7,482 bases of DNA. Source: Betaproteobacteria bacterium (GTDB lineage: Bacteria > Pseudomonadota > Gammaproteobacteria > Burkholderiales > SG8-39). A program made the translations under genes and the position numbers. The stretch covers positions 1 through 7,482 of the forward strand of contig JAFARH010000367.1 in assembly GCA_019245555.1 (NCBI GenBank). Direction: 5' to 3'. Of the stretch, positions 1-7,482 are shown in pieces. The notes beneath the pieces are model-generated. The model searched no databases, had not been told where the DNA came from, and saw only the letters and a program-made list of their open reading frames with translations. Each line of letters opens with the position of its first letter. Position 1 is the first letter of the stretch.

Positions 1-284
1 CGCTTCGCTGCCCTGAGTACCGGGCTTGCCGTTCGCGATGCGCAGCTCGACGAGCTTCTTGTCCGCGAAGAGCGAGAGGCTGCCGGTGGCGTGCGTGAAC
101 TCGCTCCAGTCGAAGCCGCGACCGGGCTCGAGTACTTCGCGCTCGGCGAATCCGGCCTTGCGGGCCGCGGTGCGCACCGCGTCCGCCGCCTCCATGGCGA
201 GAAGCGGCTCGTCGCCGTGGATCACGTAAGCAGGGAGCAGCGACTTCTTGAGCTGCGAGTCGAGGTCGCCGGAACGTAATTGCA

Positions 285-285
<1 letters not shown>
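1..285 (-). CDS. holA: DNA polymerase III subunit delta, N-terminal part (cut by window edge)
   Basis: The delta subunit belongs to the clamp-loader complex; it binds and opens the beta sliding clamp so it can be placed on primed DNA in the cytoplasm. Only the first 95 codons are present and the frame stays open to base 1; full-length family members are about 340 residues. The N-terminus has the typical delta pattern: MQLR at residues 1-4, then AYVIHGDEPLL at about 19-29 (the Walker-A-like region of domain I, lacking a usable GKT), a GFDW segment near 57-60, and SLFADKKLVELR at about 71-82, which closely follows other proteobacterial HolA proteins. The start is ATG at 285, with a good ribosome binding site (GAAGG at 297-293, 7 bases away). 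It overlaps the lptE stop by one base (TGATG). It is the third gene of leuS-lptE-holA, a gene order also known from Escherichia coli. Identification is by recalled family resemblance. Confidence 0.93.
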
Positions 286-3348
<3,063 letters not shown>

Positions 3349-3352
3349 GGGC

Positions 3353-3357
3353 GGGAG
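3353..3357 (+). promoter_or_regulatory. Ribosome binding site of the FecR-SPOR gene
   Basis: GGGAG followed by a 5-base spacer (ACCCG) and ATG at 3363. It decides the start of the downstream gene: the in-frame ATG at 3330 would add an 11-residue polar extension ahead of the signal peptide and has no binding site of its own. Confidence 0.65.
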
Positions 3358-3362
3358 ACCCG

Positions 3363-4226
3363 ATGAAATCGCTGCTGCTCCTCGTTGCGACGGCTCTGTT
3401 GATTCCAGTTCACTCGGCGCTCGCGCAGGTCGCGGCGACGATCGAAGGCGTGCAGATGCCGGCATGGGTCGAGCGCAACGGACGTCGCGTGCCGATCATT
3501 CCCGGAATGGAATTGCGCGCCGGCGATCAGCTCGTCACCGGCGCCGGCTCGCGCGCGCTCGTCAAGCTCGCCGACGGCAGCCTCGTCAAGCTCGGCGAGA
3601 ACGGCCAGCTCGGCTTCCAGGAATTGAATCCCGCGGCCGATCTCTTCAAGGCCGCGCTCAACGTGCTCGAAGGCGCGTTCCGCTTCACTACCGATCTCGT
3701 CGCGAAGAGCCGCAAGCGCGAAGTGAGCATACGCGCCGCGCAGGTCACGGCGGGCATCCGTGGCACCGACCTCTGGGGCCGCTCGCGTGCCGGCAACGAG
3801 ATCGTCTGCCTCATCGAAGGCGACATTGAAGTCGCCGCAGCCGGCGAGCAGCCGGTGACGATGAACCAGCCGCTGCAGTTCTACCGCCGGCTCGAAGGCA
3901 AGACGCAGCCGGTCGGCACGGTGAGCAAGCAGCAGCTCGATCAGTGGGCGGCAGAGACGGAGCTGCAGCCGGGCAAAGGCGTCGCGCGCGTTGGCGGCCG
4001 CCTTAGCGTAATCCTCGGCCAGTTCGATGAGCAGAACGGCGCGCTTGGCCTCTACGACAGCGTGGCAGGCGCCGGCTACCCGGCGCAGATCCGCCCGGTC
4101 AAAGAGGGCGAAAAGATCACCTACTACGTCGTCATCCGCAACCTGCCGTCGCGCGCCGAGGCGAACGCGATCGCGAACCAAGTGCGCGGCAAGTTCGGCG
4201 TCGCCGAACCAAAGGTTTCGGGCTGA
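3363..4226 (+). CDS. Secreted FecR-domain protein with C-terminal SPOR-like domain
   Basis: The product is 287 residues. A Sec signal peptide is clear: M-K start, hydrophobic stretch LLLLVATALLIPV (4-16), and likely cleavage after SALA at residue 21. A FecR-type beta domain follows (about 40-165), recognised by the pattern IPGMELRAGDQLVTGAGSR (46-64), then ALVKLADGSLVKLG (65-78), and VTAGIRGTD (128-136), the usual FecR signature. The C-terminal 70 or so residues (about 213-283) look like a SPOR fold: VILGQF (216-221), a central YYVVIRNLPSRAEANAIA stretch, then a GKFG turn. SPOR domains bind peptidoglycan stripped of stem peptides, so the protein is probably periplasmic and cell-wall associated. 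FecR domains are known from anti-sigma regulators, but here there is no membrane segment after the signal peptide and no sigma-factor gene nearby, so a sensor role is not supported. Its stop overlaps the next gene by 4 bases (CTGA). The SPOR call is by pattern, not by search. Confidence 0.85.
   Translation: MKSLLLLVATALLIPVHSALAQVAATIEGVQMPAWVERNGRRVPIIPGMELRAGDQLVTGAGSRALVKLADGSLVKLGENGQLGFQELNPAADLFKAALNVLEGAFRFTTDLVAKSRKREVSIRAAQVTAGIRGTDLWGRSRAGNEIVCLIEGDIEVAAAGEQPVTMNQPLQFYRRLEGKTQPVGTVSKQQLDQWAAETELQPGKGVARVGGRLSVILGQFDEQNGALGLYDSVAGAGYPAQIRPVKEGEKITYYVVIRNLPSRAEANAIANQVRGKFGVAEPKVSG
4212..4215 (+). promoter_or_regulatory. Ribosome binding site supporting a CTG start
   Basis: AAGG followed by 7 bases (TTTCGGG) and then CTG at 4223. 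It sits in the last codons of the FecR-SPOR gene. The spacing is ideal for initiation at 4223, and it is the main sequence support, besides the signal peptide, for choosing this non-standard start. Confidence 0.45.
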
Positions 4227-4741
4227 CACGCTTCGCAGGTGTTTCGCTCCTCGCTGCGCTGCAAGTAGCAGCGGCTCCGGCGCTCGAGGCGCCGAACGTC
4301 GTCGAGATCTCGCCTCGCATCACCACCTCGGGACAGCCTTCGGCGACAGCGTTAGGGAAGCTGAAGGAGCAGGGCTACGGCGCGGTGATCTACCTGGCGC
4401 CGCCGACAGTGCGAGACGCCGTGGCCGATGAGCACCTGATCGTCGCGCGGCAGGGCCTGGTGTTTATCAATATCCCGATCCGGTTCGACGGACCGACCGA
4501 GGCTGACTTCGATGCCTTTTCCGCAGCGCTCGGCGGCCTCGCGGATCGCAGAGTGCTCGTGCACTGCCAGGTCAACATGCGTGCCTCGAGCTTTGTCTTC
4601 CTCTATCGCACCATCGTGCTGAAGGACGATCCGAAGAAAGCCTACGACGCGGTGGAGAAGGTCTGGGTGCCGGAAGGGTCGTGGCGGCAGCTGATCGACC
4701 TGGAGCTCAAGAAGCATCACGTCGACTTCGAGATTCTGTGA
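4223..4741 (+). CDS. Secreted protein tyrosine/dual-specificity phosphatase-like protein, probable CTG start
   Basis: The predicted product is 172 residues if translation begins at CTG 4223, which overlaps the preceding TGA by 4 bases. No ATG, GTG or TTG lies in frame before GTG 4385; starting there would delete a signal-peptide-like segment (TRFAGVSLLAALQVAAAPA, 2-20) and the RITTSGQPS segment (32-40) that opens this phosphatase-like fold. The core shows an Asp-containing loop RFDGPTEAD (88-95, D89 a possible general acid) and a P-loop-like LVHCQVNMRAS (112-122) with the candidate nucleophile C115 and R120. The spacing is CX4R rather than the CX5R of classical protein tyrosine phosphatases. 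The protein resembles the small DUF442/COG3453 group of phosphatase-like proteins as I recall it. Export to the periplasm is inferred. It is co-translated with the FecR-SPOR gene before it and the GNAT gene after it (GTGA overlap). Phosphatase activity is unproven, and the substrate is unknown. Confidence 0.72.
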   Translation: MTRFAGVSLLAALQVAAAPALEAPNVVEISPRITTSGQPSATALGKLKEQGYGAVIYLAPPTVRDAVADEHLIVARQGLVFINIPIRFDGPTEADFDAFSAALGGLADRRVLVHCQVNMRASSFVFLYRTIVLKDDPKKAYDAVEKVWVPEGSWRQLIDLELKKHHVDFEIL

Positions 4742-5295
4742 TCACGGAGCTCGACTCCGAGCGCCTTCGCCTGCGCCAATGGCGCGCGTCCGACCTGGCG
4801 CCGTTCGCGGGAATGAACGCCGACCCGCGCGTCATGGAGTTCTTCCCGGCACGGCTCGACCGCCAAGCGAGCGACGCGCTCGCCGGCCGGATCGAAGCAA
4901 AGATCGCCGAGCGCGGCTGGGGCCTATGGGCCGCGGAGCGGCGCGACACCGGCGAATTCATCGGCTTCATCGGACTGCAGCCGCCGATCGCCCAACTTCC
5001 GTGCTCGCCTTGCGTGGAAATCGGCTGGCGCCTGGCACAGCCCTATTGGGGCAAGGGGTTCGCGAGCGAGGGGGCGCGCGCCGCGCTGCGCTTTGGCTAC
5101 GAGAAACTCGGCCTGGATGAGATCGTTTCCTTCACCGTGCCGAACAATCGCCGCTCGCGAGCGGTGATGGAGCGCCTTGGCATGGCGGAAGACAAGGCCG
5201 GCGCGTTCGAGCATCCGAGCATCGCGCCCGGAAATCCGCTGCGTCTCCACTGTCTCTATCGATTGAGCAAAAAGCGCTGGTTGGAGCTTCTATAA
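4738..5295 (+). CDS. GNAT-family N-acetyltransferase (RimJ/RimL type)
   Basis: This 185-residue protein is predicted to move an acetyl group from acetyl-CoA to an amine; the substrate cannot be told from sequence. The RimJ/RimL-like layout is clear: TERLRL-type opening ELDSERLRLRQW (4-15), DPRVMEFFP (29-37), the beta strand GEFIGFIGLQ (72-81), VEIGWRLAQPYWGKGFASEG (93-112), which carries the acetyl-CoA-binding turn, and FTVPNNRRSRAVMERLGM (132-149), a conserved C-terminal motif. The start is GTG at 4738, inside the previous gene's stop (GTGA, 4-base overlap), which yields a normal-length N-terminus. Only a weak GAG lies upstream, suggesting translational coupling. There is no signal peptide, so it acts in the cytoplasm, unlike its two upstream partners. 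The stop TAA lies within the TATAAT before uvrD. The family call is secure, but ribosomal-protein acetylation is only one of several possibilities. Confidence 0.92.
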   Translation: MITELDSERLRLRQWRASDLAPFAGMNADPRVMEFFPARLDRQASDALAGRIEAKIAERGWGLWAAERRDTGEFIGFIGLQPPIAQLPCSPCVEIGWRLAQPYWGKGFASEGARAALRFGYEKLGLDEIVSFTVPNNRRSRAVMERLGMAEDKAGAFEHPSIAPGNPLRLHCLYRLSKKRWLELL

Positions 5296-5307
5296 TGCGA
5301 GCGCTTT
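5271..5307 (+). repeat. Perfect 8-base inverted repeat around the uvrD -10 element and start codon
   Basis: AAAGCGCT at 5271-5278 is the exact reverse complement of AGCGCTTT at 5300-5307; the loop is 21 bases (5279-5299). The -10 hexamer lies in the loop and the right arm includes the first two bases of the uvrD TTG. Each arm contains the palindrome AGCGCT, so the pair also reads as two identical sites 27 bases apart. It could be an operator, an RNA hairpin in read-through transcripts, or chance. There is no T-run after it, so it is not a standard terminator. Confidence 0.45.
5291..5296 (+). promoter_or_regulatory. Candidate -10 element of the uvrD promoter
   Basis: TATAAT, an exact sigma-70 -10 match, overlaps the stop codon of the GNAT gene. 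No good -35 sits at 16-18 bases; TTGAGC at 5263-5268 is 22 bases away, which is too far. Transcription would start near 5302-5304, leaving a leader of only 2-4 bases before the TTG at 5306. It would give uvrD its own promoter in addition to read-through from the upstream genes. Confidence 0.5.
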
Positions 5308-7450
5308 GTCGCTTCACCTCGAACTTCTAAATCCCGAGCAGCTAGCCGCCGTCACTTTGCCGGACGAGCACGGCCTTATCCTGGCCGGCGCCGGCAGCGG
5401 CAAGACGCGCGTGCTCACCACTCGCATCGCCTGGCTCATCAAGGGCGGACGCACGGTTCCCGCCCGGGTGCTGGCGGTGACCTTCACCAACAAAGCGGCG
5501 CGCGAGATGCTCACTCGCGTCACCGCGATGCTGCCGGCGAATCCGCGTGGCATGTGGATGGGCACCTTCCATGGCCTCGCCAACCGCATGCTGCGATCGC
5601 ACTTCCGCGATGCCGGGCTGCCGCAGGCGTTCCAGATCATGGATTCGCAGGACCAGCTCGCGCTCGTCAAGCGCCTCGCCAAGGGTCTCAACATCGACGA
5701 GGAGCGCTTCCCACCCCGCGAGCTCGCCTGGTTCATCAACGCGAACAAGGAAGAGGGCGTCCGCGCACGGGACGTCACGGTGACCGACGAAAACATGCGG
5801 CGCATGGCCGATTTCTACGCCGCGTACGACGAGCAATGCCAGAAGGAGGGCGTCGTCGATTTCCCGGAGCTCCTCCTGCGAAGCTACGAGCTTCTCAAGC
5901 GGAACGAAATCCTGCGCGAGCACTACGCGCAGCGCTTCCAGTACATCCTGGTCGACGAATTCCAGGACACGAACCGACTGCAGTACCGCTGGCTCAAGCT
6001 CTTCGCCGGCGCGGGCGCGAAATACTTCTGCGTCGGCGACGACGACCAGTCGATCTACACCTTCCGCGGCGCCCACGTCGGCAACATGGCCGACTACGAG
6101 CGCGAGTTCAAGGTGCAGAAGGTCGTACGCCTCGAGCAGAACTACCGGTCGCACGGCAATATCCTCGACGCGGCCAACGCGTTGATCGCGAACAATCGCA
6201 ACCGCCTAGGCAAGAACCTCTGGACCGCAGCCGGCAAGGGCGAGCCGGTGCGCGTGTTCGAGGGCGAGTCCGATTCGGATGAAGCCCGCTGGATCGTCGA
6301 GGAGGTCCAGGCGCTCAATCGCGACAACACGCCGCTCTCGCAGATGGCGGTGCTCTACCGGTCAAACGCCCAGTCGCGCGTCGTCGAGCATTCGCTTTTT
6401 TCCCGCGGCATCGCCTATCGTGTCTATGGCGGCCTGCGATTCTTCGAGCGGGCGGAGATCAAGCACGCGCTGGCGTATCTACGCCTCGTTGCGCTGCCCG
6501 ACGACGACAACGCCTTCATCCGCGTCGCCAACTTCCCGCCTCGCGGCATCGGTGCCCGCACGATGGAGCAACTGCAAGACGCCGCGAAGCAAGCCGGCAA
6601 ATCGCTCTTTGCAGTGGCGGCCGGTTCCAAGGCGGCGACATTTCGCGCGCTGATCGAGACTCTGCGCAATGAGACCCAGGGCCTGCCGCTGAAGGAGGTC
6701 GTGGAGCACGTCGTCGAGAAGAGCGGGCTCAAGGAGCACTACAAGACAGAGCGCGAAGGCGCAGACCGGATCGAGAACCTGGATGAATTGGTCAATGCTG
6801 CCGCGGCTTTCACGGAGGACGATCGAGAGGTCGAATCGGGCGAAGCGGCCGATCCGCTCACCGCATTCTTGACGCACGCCGCGCTCGAGGCGGGTGAGCA
6901 CCAGGCCGGCGAAGGGGCCGATGCCCTGCAGTTGATGACGGTGCATTCGGCGAAGGGCCTGGAGTTCGATGTCGTCTTCATGTCGGGACTCGAGGAAGGT
7001 CTTTTCCCCAGCGAGAAGAGCGTCACCGAGCGCGACGGGCTCGAGGAGGAGCGTCGGCTCGCCTATGTGGCGATCACGCGCGCACGGAAACGCCTGTACC
7101 TGTCGCACGCGCAGACTCGCATGCTGCATGGCATGACGCGCTACGCGATGCCGTCGCGTTTCCTCGAAGAGATTCCGAACAATCTGATGAAGTGGCTCAC
7201 GCCCCGCTTCCAGAAGCAGAAGGCATTCACGCCCGACTTCTCGCGCCAGACGCGCACCACGGTGCAGAACAAGCCACCGCGCGACGTGGGCGGCTTCCGC
7301 ATCGGCCAGAACGTGGTGCATGCGAAGTTTGGCAGCGGCGTGATCATCGACGCCGAAGGGCAGGGCGGCGATGCGCGCGTGCAGGTCAACTTCGGATCGC
7401 ACGGCGTCAAGTGGCTCGCCGTCGCGGTGGCGAACCTGAAGGCCGCTTAA
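5306..7450 (+). CDS. uvrD: DNA helicase II (UvrD/PcrA-type superfamily 1 helicase)
   Basis: UvrD is a 3'-5' DNA helicase that removes the incised strand in nucleotide excision repair and mismatch repair and displaces RecA and stalled RNA polymerase. The product is 714 residues; the Escherichia coli protein is 720. All SF1A motifs are present: Q-motif LNPEQ (8-12), Walker A AGAGSGKT (27-34, K33), TFTNKAAREM (59-68), GTFHGLANR (86-94), Walker B VDEFQD (216-221), GDDDQSIYTFRGA (244-256), EQNYRS (277-282), VHSAKGLEF (546-554), and AYVAITRARKRL (586-597). The C-terminal 50 residues (about 662-714), with IGQNVVHAKFGSG and a KWLAVAVANL ending, form the Tudor-like tail seen in UvrD and PcrA, which favours UvrD over Rep. 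The start is TTG at 5306, placing the Q-motif at the normal distance from the N-terminus; no in-frame ATG offers a better start. The ribosome binding site is weak (GAG, 4 bases away). No LexA-type CTG-N10-CAG box was found upstream. Confidence 0.96.
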   Translation: MSLHLELLNPEQLAAVTLPDEHGLILAGAGSGKTRVLTTRIAWLIKGGRTVPARVLAVTFTNKAAREMLTRVTAMLPANPRGMWMGTFHGLANRMLRSHFRDAGLPQAFQIMDSQDQLALVKRLAKGLNIDEERFPPRELAWFINANKEEGVRARDVTVTDENMRRMADFYAAYDEQCQKEGVVDFPELLLRSYELLKRNEILREHYAQRFQYILVDEFQDTNRLQYRWLKLFAGAGAKYFCVGDDDQSIYTFRGAHVGNMADYEREFKVQKVVRLEQNYRSHGNILDAANALIANNRNRLGKNLWTAAGKGEPVRVFEGESDSDEARWIVEEVQALNRDNTPLSQMAVLYRSNAQSRVVEHSLFSRGIAYRVYGGLRFFERAEIKHALAYLRLVALPDDDNAFIRVANFPPRGIGARTMEQLQDAAKQAGKSLFAVAAGSKAATFRALIETLRNETQGLPLKEVVEHVVEKSGLKEHYKTEREGADRIENLDELVNAAAAFTEDDREVESGEAADPLTAFLTHAALEAGEHQAGEGADALQLMTVHSAKGLEFDVVFMSGLEEGLFPSEKSVTERDGLEEERRLAYVAITRARKRLYLSHAQTRMLHGMTRYAMPSRFLEEIPNNLMKWLTPRFQKQKAFTPDFSRQTRTTVQNKPPRDVGGFRIGQNVVHAKFGSGVIIDAEGQGGDARVQVNFGSHGVKWLAVAVANLKAA

Positions 7451-7482
7451 AGCTCGAGAAGTTGGGCGCCGGGCTTCATCAG
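7447..7482 (-). CDS. Possible C-terminal end of a convergent gene (cut by window edge)
   Basis: On the minus strand, eleven open codons (reading LMKPGAQLLEL) end in TAA at 7449-7447, which would share the TTAA with the uvrD stop, a tail-to-tail arrangement. No stop occurs in this frame up to the window edge, but 36 bases are too few to separate a gene from chance in GC-rich DNA. I do not recognise the product. No terminator hairpin is visible in this stretch. Confidence 0.25.
   Translation of the reverse strand: MMKPGAQLLEL

Noticed and set aside
4279..4294. Near-palindrome centred on CTCGAG in the phosphatase-like gene
   Set aside because: The arms are offset by one base, and it lies in GC-rich Ala-rich signal-peptide codons. 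No terminator T-run follows.
5342..6154. 270-codon open frame antisense to uvrD
   Set aside because: It mirrors the helicase motifs region; no signal peptide, domain or binding site. The same applies to 6479-7402 on the minus strand.

Overview
The window looks like ordinary chromosome from a GC-rich Gram-negative bacterium. It is most likely a betaproteobacterium (Burkholderiales or Nitrosomonadales grade). This rests on the leuS-lptE-holA gene order, the style of the HolA, LeuRS and UvrD sequences, an outer-membrane LPS assembly lipoprotein, and high-GC codon use. I see no mobile elements, tRNA or rRNA genes, CRISPR arrays or long repeats. Genes are packed so tightly that no stretch over about 50 bases lacks coding.

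Left half (1-3331, minus strand): a compact essential operon read right to left. It holds leuS (leucyl-tRNA synthetase), lptE (LPS-assembly lipoprotein) and holA (DNA polymerase III delta subunit, cut by the window edge). lptE starts at a TTG inside the leuS stop (TTGA overlap), and the holA ATG shares one base with the lptE stop (TGATG). Downstream genes are therefore probably translated by coupling. A perfect TATAAT lies only 11 bases before the leuS ATG, implying an almost leaderless mRNA.

Right half (3363-7450, plus strand): diverging from leuS across a 31-base gap is a run of four genes. First is a secreted FecR-SPOR protein. Second is a secreted protein resembling a tyrosine phosphatase, whose best start is an unusual CTG and whose active-site loop is CX4R, one residue shorter than the canonical CX5R. 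Third is a GNAT acetyltransferase of RimJ/RimL type. Fourth is UvrD, the DNA repair helicase. The first three are joined by 4-base stop/start overlaps. uvrD follows after 10 bases and has its own TATAAT, flanked by a perfect 8-base inverted repeat that runs into its TTG start codon. A convergent gene may end at the right edge.

How they fit together: the minus-strand genes serve core translation, outer-membrane biogenesis and replication. On the plus strand, the FecR-SPOR protein and the phosphatase-like protein are both predicted to be exported and are co-translated, so a shared envelope role is a reasonable inference but unproven. UvrD is housekeeping. I did not find a clear new defence or mobile system. 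The most unusual points are the phosphatase-like gene (start codon and active-site loop) and the start region of uvrD.
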